Assembly: GCA_946811695.1 (NCBI GenBank) | Contig: OX328131.1 | Location: forward strand, 9,900,154 to 9,964,153 | Length of the DNA stretch: 64,000 nucleotides | Reading direction: 5' to 3' | From: Gonocerus acuteangulatus | Lineage: Eukaryota; Arthropoda; Insecta; Hemiptera; Coreidae | Shown: positions 11,924-23,850 of the stretch, one piece after another | How the letters are laid out: each line of letters begins with the position of its first letter | Numbering within the stretch: the first letter of the stretch is position 1 | The notes under the pieces: model-generated | Told to the model about the DNA's origin: nothing | What the model saw: only the letters and a program-made list of their open reading frames with translations | Database searches by the model: none | Program-made: the position numbers and the translations under genes

Positions 11924-12244
11924 TTAACTACTAAAAACAAATGCGTGAAGAAATTATAGTAACGAAATTAACAACAAATTTTGAACACATAAACATTAGT
12001 TTTAATTTTACATTAGTTTTTTATTAGTTTAAAAGTTAGTTTAGAATAAACAATGGTATCGGAGAGTTTTACTCTTGACTGAATTCATTCTAGTTAGTTC
12101 TGTGTAGTAACTAGTATTTATTTGCTCAAAATGCATTGTTAATTTCTCTAATGTAAGTTTTTCATCTATTGAATATATATTAATGCACTGAAGGACTCGA
12201 GTTCAAAGCCCGAGCGTGCACTAAAGATTTTTATCTTTATTTTA
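11924..12244. other. No gene seen
   Basis: AT-rich sequence after the Helitron-B 3' end. No ORF of note and no repeat identified. Confidence 0.35.
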
Positions 12245-12415
12245 TAGGATTTGGGGTCCCAGATCGTCCCTAGGCTCACCCAGCCTGAATTAATTAATGG
12301 GTAAGGGGAAAATCAGGTGGCCGGAGTATAGTACTAGCCACACTAGCTCCGTAGTGTGACGCATGGTCAATAATCAGATACCTCTACAGTATCTGCCCCT
12401 CTGATTGAGTTTTTC
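12245..12415 (+). repeat. Dispersed repeat R1, copy 2 (longest)
   Basis: Starts near GATTTGGGGTCCCAGATCG and continues to CAGTATCTGCC. The first half is also present in reverse at 55965-56016 and the second half at 1-125 and 20301-20412. Too short and degenerate to assign. Confidence 0.55.
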
Positions 12416-13381
12416 TGATTGAATATATATATTGAATCTTTTAGTAGGTTTATCTCAGGTTGCGTTGTAGCAACTTGGGTTGTCCATGATGTTTTCCAGA
12501 TGTGATCAGAAATATTTTTAGTTATAAGGCTATGAAGAGGAACCAGAATGGCATGAAACAAGTAGAGTAAGGAATAAAGGATTTGGAGCTAAAGTAATGG
12601 TACCTATGTTTTTATTATAGAACTTCAGCCACATTAAAGTTGTCTGTTTTGTTTCATTTGAGTGTTTGGGCAAAAAACTTACTTGGTGATATCATTGCCT
12701 GAGCTTTTCTTTTATCAAATATTGACTGTTATTTATTAATTTATTTTTATTCTGTAAAGACCAGTAAATGATTGTTTGTATGAATGAATGCCGACTTGGA
12801 ATTTGTTAAAAATAATCTTTAAAATAACACATATTTTCGTATTTTTGTTAAATCTATTTTTCTATGTAATACTAATTTTATTTCATTTAGTCTTCATTCT
12901 TTTTAAAATTTGTATATTTTCATTTTATGATTATTTTTTTTTATACCTTATCATGTAGTATTTCTGTGTGTTTTTTTAAAGCCACGTTTAATTAAATTTA
13001 GTAATATTGAAGGCCACAATAAAAAAAATCATTAAAATTTAAATAAATAAATAAAATGTGTATTTTGGTGTTTTTGTGAAGAGGAGCAAGAGAGACTAGT
13101 GAGGTTAAAGCCAACAGGAAAACATGTTGTTTACGGGTAAAGTTTTTACCTGCATCGCATTATCCTCTTTACGAGACACCGTAACTAGGACGCCATCGTT
13201 CAGACCTCTTTTTCAATAATCTATCTTCTTACCACATTCCGGTACAATGAAGCAGACAGCTTACACTCAAGAAACCTTTCTGATAGATTTTTTTTAAAAA
13301 ATTCTTCATCGATCAAACGGTGTAGATATATACAGGGAGTATCACAAGTTGATTACAATCCTTCAGGGTGTGAAACTAGAC
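12416..13381. other. No gene seen
   Basis: AT-rich stretch with homopolymer T runs and short frames only. No tandem or dispersed repeat was recognised. Confidence 0.4.
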
Positions 13382-13985
13382 AAAAAAGTCCGTCACGCAG
13401 GAGCTGCATAACAAAGCACTTTCCTCAGAATTTTTGTAGAGTAGACTACATTACTGAATAATTTGCTGTAAATAACCCAAATAAAAACGTGAATAGTTCT
13501 GCTCATTTACATTTCTTATGAGAACTGTTCAATTATTAATTTTGTAAATAATTTGCTTCCAGAGTTATGTTAATACATGATACTGTACTACTTAATAAAT
13601 ACACAAAAACTTCATTTTTCGTCTTTTGATCTGACGTAGGAACAGGATACAGTTCCCCTAGTGGGAGATAGCGCTCCTCGCGGCGGCTTTGGGGACCTAC
13701 GTATGGCAACAGTGTTTAAAGTAAACACTCCTTTCCAATAGACCGATTTATCTCTTTAGATCAACATAACGAATACCGAGTTTCGTTGAAATATAACAAA
13801 AACTACGGCTGGCATGGTCAAATTAGTGTTTTGGGTCCGGGGTAAACCCCCCCCTTCCGGTGGACCGATTTTGGTGGTTAACGAACTCGTTCAATCGTTT
13901 GCTAATTGAACGCTATATACCACGTTTCGTTAAGAATAAACAAAAACTCTGACCGCTATCGTGTTAACAGATACATATATATCTA

Positions 13986-14030
<45 letters not shown>

Positions 14031-14153
14031 TTTAACGGGGGTCATTTTCGGTGTCTACTAGGTAGGATCGATAAAGAATTGAAGAAATTTTTCAAAAATT
14101 CCGTCATGAGTGCAACCTCAATAGCTACTTTCCTTCGGAGGAAAGTGCTAAAA
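13382..14153 (-). mobile_element. HINE-A copy 2 (short form)
   Basis: The 3' end is at the left (AAAAAAGTCCGTCACGCAGG) and the 5' end at 14153 (CGGAGGAAAGTGCTAAAA). A (TA)n run is at 13973-14027. It has fewer roughly 145-bp internal units than copies 1, 3 and 4, which explains its shorter length. Confidence 0.7.
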
Positions 14154-14549
14154 TGTAGTTCAACACCACTAACTACACATTTCTATCTCACTCCGTTCTA
14201 AAGCGGCCCCTACGCGGTCAGTAATAATGACATTACCTTATCAAAATGACAGTAATAATGATAGTGTAAAGTGGACAAAGTTGGAATGACGAACAGTAAT
14301 GATGTGAATCCGGATTTTCTGATCTCGGCTTCATCATTACTGAAAGTGGAGGGGATACTGTCATTAGTAATGATGGTGTAGGGAGCGCTACATCATTAAT
14401 ACGTCATTACTCAGTCTATCTCGAGCTGTAACTAGGTGAAACAGATGTAAAGGTTAAACTAGATTGAGTAGCAAAGGGCAAAAAATAAGATGAATTGAAA
14501 TGTATGACTCTACCTTGGTAATATTATAGTTATAAAATAGTTTTAAAAG

Positions 14550-14601
<52 letters not shown>

Positions 14602-14724
14602 AAGTAACGAATCCGCATTAAGTATTAAAATATATAATAGAATAAAAAATATATAAAGTAATCTATATACCAACAACTTTTCACATTCGTTACTTTGCAT
14701 TTGTATCGAGGATATAAAATAGGT

Positions 14725-15285
14725 TGAAAGTGCTTTATTTTTTACATCGACTTTAGAAAATAATATTGACGTGATTCTTTTACCAATTCATTTCTCTTAT
14801 AGAGTAGATTAGAAGGAAAATACAATCGTTAAACTATAATTTATATTTCGTCAAATATATTCAAAAATATGCTTACGTTTTCAAGTAAACTAGTATTATA
14901 CATTTTTTTACACCAAAAATAATAGCAGATTTAAAATCAGCACCCGAAGAAACCCTAACGTGATGAATAATATTGAAAACAAAAAATAATGATTCTCCCC
15001 AGTCTGGAAGAGAATAAAAATTTGTAAACGAAAAAGTAATGTGACGTTTTGAAATTCAATATCTCGCCTTGAGATAATCCGATTTTTACGTCATTGAAAT
15101 CTTTCAAAAGAAGAGAGACCCCTTTTTCTAACCATATGAATGACTATTGTATTATCTCAAAAGGTAATTGCGAAAAATGGTTATCAAAACAAAAAGTAAA
15201 CTTTTTTGCACATAACCTCGGTCCCAGAACACTTGGAAACGCCCCGATTGGAAGGATATGTGTCATATTAAGGCCTTTACGAACG
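14725..15285 (+). repeat. Dispersed repeat R2, uninterrupted copy
   Basis: The reverse complement recurs at 47735-49610, where HINE-A copy 4 splits it. This copy is the empty site: it reads through ATCTCAAAAGGTAATTGCG. Short frames only; no family is assigned. Confidence 0.75.
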
Positions 15286-15416
15286 TTTCACATGTTTTTT
15301 TTGTGGCTAGTGTCGCAATTATAGCTACACAGGGGACTTTGCGAGGATCCATTAATAACAAAACGCTTCTGTCACGGAGATCACAATGCATACTGAAGTA
15401 AAGTAATGACATTAAA

Positions 15417-18325
15417 AATGCTCCGTGGAATGACGGTGTAAGGTGAACATTGTAATGATGATATGGAATGACGGTGTAAGGTGTATATTGTAATGATGAT
15501 GTGGAATGACGGTGTAAGGTGTACATTGTAATGATGATGTGGAATGACGGTGTAAGGTGTACATTGTAATGATGATATGGAATGACGGTGTAAGGTGTAC
15601 ATTGTAATGATGATATGGAATGACGGTGTAAGGTGTACATTGTAATGATGATATGGAATGACGGTGTAAGGTGTACATTGTAATGATGATATGGAATGAC
15701 GGTGTAAGGTGTACATTGTAATGATGACATGGAATGACGGTGTAAGGTGTACATTGTAATGATGATATGGAATGACGGTGTAAGGTGTACATTGTAATGA
15801 TGATATGGAATGACGGTGTAAGGTGTACATTGTAATGATGATGTGGAATGACGGTGTAAGGTGTACATTGTCATGATGATGTGGAATGACGGTGTAAGGT
15901 GTACATTGTAATGATGATATGGAATGACGGTGTAAGGTGTACATTGTAATGATGATGTGGAATGACGGTGTAAGGTGTACATTGTAATGATGATGTGGAA
16001 TGACGGTGTAAGGTGTACATTGTAATGATGATATGGAATGACGGTGTAAGGTGTACATTGTAATGATGATGTGGAATGACGGTGTAAGGTGTACATTGTA
16101 ATGATGATATGGAATGACGGTGTAAGGTGTAAATTGTAATGATGATGTGGAATGACGGTGTAAGGTGTACATTGTCATGATGATATGGAATGACGGTGTA
16201 AGGTGTACATTGTCATGATGATATGGAATGACGGTGTAAGGTGTACATTGTAATGATGATATGGAATGACGGTGTAAGGTGTACATTGTAATGATGATAT
16301 GGAATGACGGTGTAAGGTGTACATTGTAATGATGATATGGAATGACGGTGTAAGGTGTACATTGTAATGATGATGTGGAATGACGGTGTAAGGTGTACAT
16401 TGTAATGATGATATGGAATGACGGTGTAAGGTGTACATTGTAATGATGATATGGAATGACGGTGTAAGGTGTACATTGTAATGATGATATGGAATGACGG
16501 TGTAAGGTGTACATTGTAATGATGATGTGGAATGACGGTGTAAGGTGTACATTGTCATGATGATATGGAATGACGGTGTAAGATGTGCATTGTCATGATG
16601 ATATGGAATGACGGTGTAAGGTGTACATTGTAATGATGATATGGAATGACGGTGTAAGGTGTACATTGTAATGATGACATGGAATGACGGTGTAAGGTGT
16701 ACATTGTAATGATGATATGGAATGACGGTGTAAGGTGTACATTGTAATGATGATATGGAATGACGGTGTAAGGTGTACATTGTCATGATGATATGGAATG
16801 ACGGTGTAAGGTGTACATTGTAATGATGATGTGGAATGACGGTGTAAGGTGTACATTGTCATGATGATGTGGAATGACGGTGTAAGGTGTACATTGTAAT
16901 GATGATATGGAATGACGGTGTAAGGTGTACATTGTAATGATGATATGGAATGACGGTGTAAGGTGTACATTGTAATGATGATGTGGAATGACGGTGTAAG
17001 GTGTACATTGTAATGATGATATGGAATGACGGTGTAAGGTGTACATTGTAATGATGATGTGGAATGACGGTGTAAGGTGTACATTGTAATGATGATATGG
17101 AATGACGGTGTAAGGTGTACATTGTAATGATGATGTGGAATGACGGTGTAAGGTGTACATTGTCATGATGATATGGAATGACGGTGTAAGGTGTACATTG
17201 TCATGATGATATGGAATGACGGTGTAAGGTGTACATTGTAATGATGATATGGAATGACGGTGTAAGGTGTACATTGTAATGATGATATGGAATGACGGTG
17301 TAAGGTGTACATTGTAATGATGATATGGAATGACGGTGTAAGGTGTACATTGTAATGATGATGTGGAATGACGGTGTAAGGTGTACATTGTAATGATGAT
17401 ATGGAATGACGGTGTAAGGTGTACATTGTAATGATGATATGGAATGACGGTGTAAGGTGTACATTGTAATGATGATATGGAATGACGGTGTAAGGTGTAC
17501 ATTGTAATGATGATGTGGAATGACGGTGTAAGGTGTACATTGTCATGATGATATGGAATGACGGTGTAAGGTGTACATTGTCATGATGATATGGAATGAC
17601 GGTGTAAGGTGTACATTGTAATGATGATATGGAATGACGGTGTAAGGTGTACATTGTAATGATGATATGGAATGACGGTGTAAGGTGTACATTGTAATGA
17701 TGATGTGGAATGACGGTGTAAGGTGTACATTGTCATGATGATATGGAATGACGGTGTAAGGTGTACATTGTAATGATGATATGGAATGACGGTGTAAGGT
17801 GTACATTGTAATGATGATGTGGAATGACGGTGTAAGGTGTACATTGTCATGATGATATGGAATGACGGTGTAAGGTGTACATTGTCATGATGATATGGAA
17901 TGACGGTGTAAGGTGTACATTGTCATGATGATATGGAATGACGGTGTAAGGTGTACATTGTCATGATGATATGGAATGACGGTGTAAGGTGTACATTGTA
18001 ATGATGATATGGAATGACGGTGTAAGGTGTACATTGTAATGATGATATGGAATGACGGTGTAAGGTGTACATTGTCATGATGATATGGAATGACGGTGTA
18101 AGGTGTACATTGTAATGATGATATGGAATGACGGTGTAAGGTGTACATTGTAATGATGATATGGAATGACGGTGTAAGGTGTACATTGTAATGATGATAT
18201 GGAATGACGGTGTAAGGTGTACATTGTCATGATGATATGGAATGACGGTGTAAGGTGTACATTGTCATGATGATATGGAATGACGGTGTAAGGTGTACAT
18301 TGTAATGATGATGTGGAATGACGAG
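15417..18325. repeat. 38-bp satellite, 76 monomers
   Basis: The monomer is GAATGACGGTGTAAGGTGTA followed by CATTGTAATGATGATATG. Five common variants differ at two places: TAATGATG or TCATGATG, then ATATGG, ATGTGG or ACATGG. Reading variants in order shows a block of about 25-26 monomers present twice (about 15680-16600 and 16627-17590). The minus strand is open over long stretches, because monomers lack stops except where TCATGATG gives TGA in one frame. I regard these frames as non-coding. Confidence 0.95.
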
Positions 18326-18388
18326 AGTTGAATAGTAATGACATTACTGATAATGTCATTATTACTCACCGTGTAGGGGCTGCTTAAA

Positions 18389-18487
18389 CATATGCTGTTC
18401 TAAAGGTTCTTTAGACAAATCCTTGTTATTGTAGTACATATGCTGTTCTAAAGGTTCTTTAGACAAACCCTTGTTATTCTAGTACAA
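18389..18487. repeat. 49-bp tandem duplication
   Basis: ACATATGCTGTTCTAAAGG...CTTGTTATT occurs twice in a row with few differences, directly outside the satellite element. Confidence 0.7.
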
Positions 18488-18551
18488 CTCCAATTTCTCT
18501 ACTTGCACACGTTTTATTTCAACGATTCATTACATTTTTAAATCATTATTA

Positions 18552-18830
18552 AAAAATATTGTTGTCTTTAAGAAAGGTAAGTATAGCGTTGATGGTGACT
18601 GCTATCACGGAGTAGTTCGTTCATGTCTCGTGGAATTTCCAAGTCTTGTCTCAAATTACAGTCTGTCAGTATATGTTGAACTGTGAGGTCTTTGTTACAG
18701 ATTTGGCACAGTGGTTTATCAGACTTTGTCATAAGGTATTCATGAGTTATACGTGTGTGGCCTATCCTAAGTCCTATCTTTATTTGCAATTATACAATAC
18801 AATAAGTAGTATTTTTTATAATTCTTATGT
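18552..18830 (-). pseudogene. LINE ORF2 C-terminal CCHC finger fragment
   Basis: Minus-strand frame with LRIGHTRITHEYLMTK and the finger CQICNKDLTVQH...TDC (C-x2-C-x7-H-x4-C). Near 18590 the frame slips: the downstream frame would give ILTFLK-like residues as in related copies, so a 1-bp indel is likely. The RNase H part expected between this and 18900 is deleted. Confidence 0.65.
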
Positions 18831-18899
18831 TCAGGATTTGATGACATAAAGGACCGATAGGAAAAAAGCCCATTGGCCAAAACCTATTAACTTGGACTT

Positions 18900-19545
18900 T
18901 TATCTTAGGATACATTTTCTTTTAGGGTGACTATATACAGTATTTACAATTTTTATATTTACAAGGTTTGTTTGCCATAGGTCTCTAGGCCATTTGCGCT
19001 TGAGGCGGCGGTGAGGGTTGCCGGGAATGGAGGATGAGGATAACTTGTTGATTAGAGGATTGTCGTGACCAGGCAAACGGGAGTGGCAGTTAAGGTATCG
19101 GGTCTTGGACTGGGTTTGGACAAAGGGGATTTCTGGGTCGTTATGGATAGTGAAGTTAGAAACATAAAACGAAGTATTGACTATTTTACGGAGTATTTTG
19201 GATTGGAGAGATTGGATTCTGAGGATATTGGATCGCTTGGCACACCCCCAGACTTCCAACCCGTACGTATAGGTGGGTTGAAGTATAGTAGTGTATATGC
19301 GTCTCATGTTCTGTAAAGATAATTATGAGCGACAATCTAGAAGTCTGTTTAGAAGTCTAAAGCGTCTGTTTGTTTCTTGTCTTTTCTTTTGTATGTGTTG
19401 GCTCCAGGTAGGTCGTCTGTCAAGGGTAAGTCCTAGGTAGGTAACTTGTGTTTTTTCACTGATTTCACTCTGGTTAAGATTGACGGAGGGGCATTTGGAT
19501 CTTCGAAGAGTGAATGTTATGTGGGAGGATTTTTCAGGATTGAAA
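18900..19545 (-). pseudogene. Jockey-like LINE reverse transcriptase, thumb region
   Basis: Reverse-strand translation reads NPEKSSHITFTLRR, then VTYLGLTLDRRPTW, an in-frame stop after LLDCRS, then TYGLEVWGCAKRSN and QSKILRKIVN. This order (YLG-TLD, YG-xx-WG, QSK-LR) is the C-terminal reverse-transcriptase thumb of jockey-type elements. Fingers, palm and endonuclease are absent upstream, where Helitron-A sequence begins near 19556. It belongs with the finger fragment at 18552-18830 as one broken element. Confidence 0.75.
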
Positions 19546-19555
19546 TATCAATTTA

Positions 19556-20005
19556 AAATGACCTCATTAGATCTGCGAACATTACCAAGAAGTGTTCTGA
19601 CTTGGGATGTTGATGGGTGAGGAGGCTGTGCAAGGGTTCGGGATATTATTATCTCAGATAGACCATCACCAGGTATAGCGTAAACTCAAAGGGGGTCAAA
19701 ATCACAGTTTATTTCTAGTAATTCAAGGTCTGCCATCTTACTTGAAACGAACCACAAATAAAAATAATATTATGAAACAGATGCATTACGGTAAAAGCAG
19801 ACCTGTTATCGTCCTAGCACGCAAGCTGCCTAGGCCTAAACAACTAAAACTTCAAACCCCTCTAAAAACACTTCATAATTTGAATATCAAAACATCCTTT
19901 CTTAGCGAGTGCCCATGCAAAATTTCAAAATTTTCTGTGAAGTGGTTTGGGCTGGGCGATGATAGGTCAGTGAATGAGTGAGTGAGTGAGATTTGACAAA
20001 TATAT
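19556..20005 (-). mobile_element. Helitron-A fragment
   Basis: Reverse-strand 5' portion: ATATATTTGTCAAATCTCACTCACTC, then CCCAAACC, then sequence shared with 38693-40553. The 3' CTAG terminus is missing; sequence stops at the LINE junction. Confidence 0.6.
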
Positions 20006-20015
20006 CTTCGATCCA

Positions 20016-20247
20016 AATGCAAAGTATCAAATGTGAAAATCACCAGTTTCCAGAGTGGAAATACTTTTATTTATTATTTTGCTTTTTGGCGGTCAAATAG
20101 TCGGCAGATTCAACCTTTTGACAGAGGTTATATTCCTCTTTCAAGGAGTGAAATTAAATTTGAGAGTTTCTTGTCCATCAGTCCAACAGCAATCAGTAAA
20201 GATTGAAAATAAAAAATGCGTTTTTTCACATTCGATACTTTGCATTT
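20016..20247. repeat. Inverted pair of about 25 bp
   Basis: AAATGCAAAGTATCAAATGTG (20016-) and its near inverse CACATTCGATACTTTGCATTT (20227-20247) bracket about 190 bp. Related words occur near 14680-14705. Possibly a small MITE. Confidence 0.4.
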
Positions 20248-20300
20248 GCAACGACGATATAGTAGATTATTTTCTAGTGTCGGCGTTTGTGGGTTGTCTC

Positions 20301-20412
20301 CCCGACCCGCCCCGGGGAAACTCAAGTGGCCGGACAATATTATAGACCACACTATCTCCCTAGGGCGCCTTAAGGTAAAAAGTCCAATACCTATACAGTA
20401 TCTGCCGCTTGT
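20301..20412 (+). repeat. Dispersed repeat R1, copy 3
   Basis: CGGGGAAACTCAAGTGGCCGG through CAGTATCTGCC, aligned to the copies at 1-125 and 12300-12415. Confidence 0.6.
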
Positions 20413-20555
20413 CTTCTAAGTCAAATCTTTTCCACCATTCCGGCAAACAGCTCACCCATCTTCTTCGTATGATTTTCTTTAAAAGAATTTATTACAAACA
20501 TTTCCAAGGTTTCATGAAACATTTCCAAATAATCCCGCAGACGAACCCTGTAGAC

Positions 20556-20830
20556 CAGCGGTTTCCAAACTTTTTGCACCTGCGCCCCCCTTTTTTATAT
20601 AAAACTTTTGGCGCCCCCCCTCATTTTTCATGGCTATCTAATTTTATAAATACATGCTAATTAACTAATGATTAATTACATAATATATTTAATGGGCTGC
20701 AAAATAATATACCTAATATACATCAAATATTTATTAAGAGAAATTTTTTCAATCCAAGGTGTCTGCTCACAACAACGCAGCTGTCTATGGAAACTCCTGC
20801 GCCCCCCCCCCCCCAGACCTTGAAAATCCT
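20556..20830. mobile_element. Possible hAT-like end
   Basis: CAGCGGTTTCCAAACTTTTT resembles hAT termini of CAGYGGTTCTCAA type, followed by C-runs (CTGCGCCCCCC at 20580 and 20800). The opposite terminus was not found, so the extent is uncertain. Confidence 0.35.
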
Positions 20831-21438
20831 GAAAGACATCAAAGAATGCGGAAATTCAAATGTACCCAATTAATGTATGTTTTATCGCCATTAAGACAAG
20901 ATCAAACTAGTTATGATTAACTAACTGAGTTATGTTTTTTCTAGCAAATTAACATTAATATTCCATGAATAAATCAGTAATGACTATAAAAACAGAAAGA
21001 ATAAAAACACATTACAAGAGTAATATCATAAAGATACAGATCAGCAATAAAATATTTATATCAGCTGCTTGAACAGTGCTGCTATCAATGTTTTATTGCT
21101 ACAACTAGTATTTATGAACCATGTAATCAATCAATATACACATCCATTCAGGAATTATACAAAACATTATTGAGGTTTTTACTCATTTTGCTTTATTGCT
21201 AGTATTTTTCCTATGTAATTATATTTTACAGTGTTTGCTATGATTAATTTGATTGAATAATAACACCACAAAGCTATCATGAAAGAAAGTTTTTATAGAA
21301 ATAAGGAGTTTTCTTTATCAAACATTATACATGGCATAAACAAATGACACCAATTTTTACATAATGGAAAAACTAGGCACGTTCGAAAACAGGAATTCAT
21401 AACTACTGATAGGCATAAGAAAAACATTATTTTCACAA
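20831..21438. other. No gene seen
   Basis: AT-rich sequence with no coding signature or recognised repeat up to the Helitron-A start. Confidence 0.4.
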
Positions 21439-22598
21439 TCTACTATATATTTGTCAAATACCACTCACTCACTCACTCACTCATCTATCAACGCCCAGCC
21501 CAAACCGCTCGACAGAAAATTTTGAAATTTTGCATGGACACTCCCTATATAACGTAGGCGCTCGCTAAGAAAGGATTTTTTGATATTCGAATTTTTAAGC
21601 ATTTTTAGGGGGTTTTAAAGTTTGAGTTGGTTAGAGAAGGCAAGCCTAGGCAGCCTGCGTTGCTAGGACGATAAAGAACAGCTGTTACCTTACATTATCT
21701 ATCTCATAGTTTTATTTCTAATTGAGGTTAATTTCAACTATGATGGCAGACCTTGAATTACTAGAAATTAACCGTCCCTCATAGAGTTTTAATTGCGTTT
21801 CTTTTCTGCCTGTCCCCGTCAGATAGGCTTGCCATATTTTTGGAGAGTTAAACCGAGACACATTAATATGGGATGGGCATACCAGGGGGGGGGATAAAAA
21901 GAGTACAAATTATAAGCAAAATGGTTGGTGAGTTTTAAGCCTAGCAACTAACGGGAAGGGGGAATCCTAAACTGTTAGTCTACCCAAACCTTAAAAATAA
22001 GAACGAAACTTTTTTTGCTACTTGATTTTCTTAAAACAATCTCTCAGCCAAATAGTAGTGTCTGGCAGCTGGCAGCGCTGTGCAGGTAGTTCCAGCGTTT
22101 TACAGTTAGATTACTTCTCATTTCTTTGACACTGTGAGCAGTAGTAAAAATGTTGATTGTAGAAAAGTAACCGATTTAAAAATGATTCTTATAAACATGA
22201 ATTCATTACTTTTTACATCTTACAGCCTTTTCCGGGACATTGATAAAACTGGGCGGGACACGGAAACAATTGCAAAATACCGGGACAGTCCCGGTCAAAC
22301 CGTGATGTATGGCATATCCTTAGGTTTTTCCAGGCGAGGTAATAATATCCGGAACCCTTGCACAGCCTCATCGCCTATAACCTTGGTAATACTCGTAAAT
22401 ATATTGGGTGTTACCATATGACTTCTTGGAAACATAAACTTTTAAATTTTAACGCCCATTGAATAAAATATAGTATGACGGGAACCGTGCTGTAATAAAC
22501 TGCACAGAATTGTATAGTAACGTAATTTTAATGAAACATTATTTAACGCAATAAAATAACTACTTATCTGCCGTGACGAAGCACGGGTATTCAGCTAG
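21439..22598 (+). mobile_element. Helitron-A, 1160-bp copy
   Basis: Begins TCTACTATATATTTGTC (after A) and ends with the hairpin CCGTG-ACGAAG-CACGG, then GTATTCAGCTAG followed by T. These are canonical Helitron features: 5' TC, a 3' hairpin about 8 bp from CTRR, and an A/T target. ACTC repeats and CCCAAACC-CTCGACAG follow the 5' end. No Rep/helicase is encoded. It abuts the next copy with no spacer. Confidence 0.85.
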
Positions 22599-23126
22599 TC
22601 TACTATATATTTGTCAAATACCACTCACTCACTGACTCACTCACTGACCTATCATCGCCCAGCCCAAACCACTCGACAGAAAAACTTGAAATTTTGCATG
22701 GATACTCCCTATAGAACGTAGACGCTTGCTAAGAAAGGATTTTTTGATTTTTCGAATTTTTAAGTATTTTTAGAGGGGTTTAAAGTTTTAGTTTGTTAGA
22801 ACAGGCAAGCCTAGGCAGCATGCGTTGCTAGGACGATAAAAGAACAGCTGTTACCGTACGTTATCTATTTCATAGTATTATTTCTAATTGAGGTTAATTT
22901 AAACTATGATGGAAGTCCTTGAATTACTAGAAATATACTGTGATTTTGTCCCTCATGGAGTTTACGCCCTTGTTCATCCGAGGTAATAATATCCCGAACC
23001 ACTTGACAGAAAAATTGGAAATTTTGCAAGGACAATCCGTTTATAATATAAACATTCGCTAAGAAAGTTTTTTTTTGATATTCAAATGTTTAAGTTCTTT
23101 TAGGGGGGGGGGGGTGAATTATTAAG

Positions 23127-23850
23127 AAGTTCCTCATCGGCTCAAAAATGGTTCGATTTTGATAACTTTTGGTACAAAAATCTTTCTTCTCATTTAAAAG
23201 GTCAAGTTCATTAACCAGTTGAATCCGTTTACTGGAACATGGTTTTTGGAGCGAAAAGTGCGAAAGATTTTTCAACGTAGGAAAACGAATGAAACCATTT
23301 TTTAAGCGAGTTCTGTAGCCATTTACCAGTGAAATTGGTAGAAATGCTTTTCAAAACTAATTTTCTGTTTGGGTATTCAGAAACGAAGTACATATATGGA
23401 AAAAAAATGTATGAATGGCGATACAAAGTTTTCGGATCTCAGTATATTTTCTAAAATATCTCGAAAACGGTTGGGAACTCGAAGTAAGTAAGTGGAAGGC
23501 GGCTATTCGAAAGGTTACTAAATTCTCTACAATAAGATTCCGTGGAGACCCGGTGGCCGTGAGGGTTAAGGCGTGAGCACTTAACACTCCGTGCCAAAGG
23601 TCGTGTGTTCGATTCCCACTAGGGATGGTGGCTTTTCTTTAGAACAAAGAAAAGGCATCACCCCTATCCTGGCTAGGAAAGGGTGGTAACCTATAGATAA
23701 CCCGTCCTAAAATTCGTTGTTAATAATAATTGATTCTGTTGTAATGTTCGGTGTGGCGATGTCAATCGAAGAGATAAGTGCTTAAAACTTCAAATTTGTT
23801 AGTTTTATGCTCAACGTGTATTTGTCTCTGTTTACCTAACTTTTTAAGTG
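23127..23850 (+). mobile_element. HINE-B copy 2, fragment
   Basis: Shares TGGTTCGATTTTGATAACTT, GGTCAAGTTC and AATATCTCGAAAACGGTTGG with the complete copies at 49811 and 59403. Termini and (TA)n are missing. Interrupted by the SINE at 23546-23735. Confidence 0.6.
23546..23735 (+). mobile_element. tRNA-derived SINE, copy 1
   Basis: The head has an A-box-like GGTGGCCGTGAGG and a B-box-like GTGTGTTCGATTCCC. The tail reads AAAGGGTGGTAACCTATAGA...CGTCCTAAAATTCGTTG with TAA repeats, shared with the 5S-derived SINE. GATTC occurs on both sides. The tRNA fold is degenerate, so this is not a tRNA gene. Confidence 0.75.

Larger units (their letters stand above)
14202..18384. mobile_element. Possible TIR element framing a 38-bp satellite
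   Basis: The left end AGCGGCCCCTACGCGGT and the inverse of the right end AGCAGCCCCTACACGGT are alike, each followed by AGTAATAATGACATTA. TAA flanks both sides (14199-14201 and 18385-18387). It contains (TA)n (14552-14600), the R2 repeat and the satellite. These could be two unrelated ends of one MITE family that happen to flank the array. Confidence 0.5.

Noticed and set aside
15417..18325. CRISPR-like array
   Set aside because: Uniform 38-bp tandem monomers without unique spacers, in a eukaryotic setting.
15263..18359. Long minus-strand frames over the 38-bp satellite, up to 377 codons
   Set aside because: Created by a monomer with few stops; all frames are open, there is no domain and no start context.
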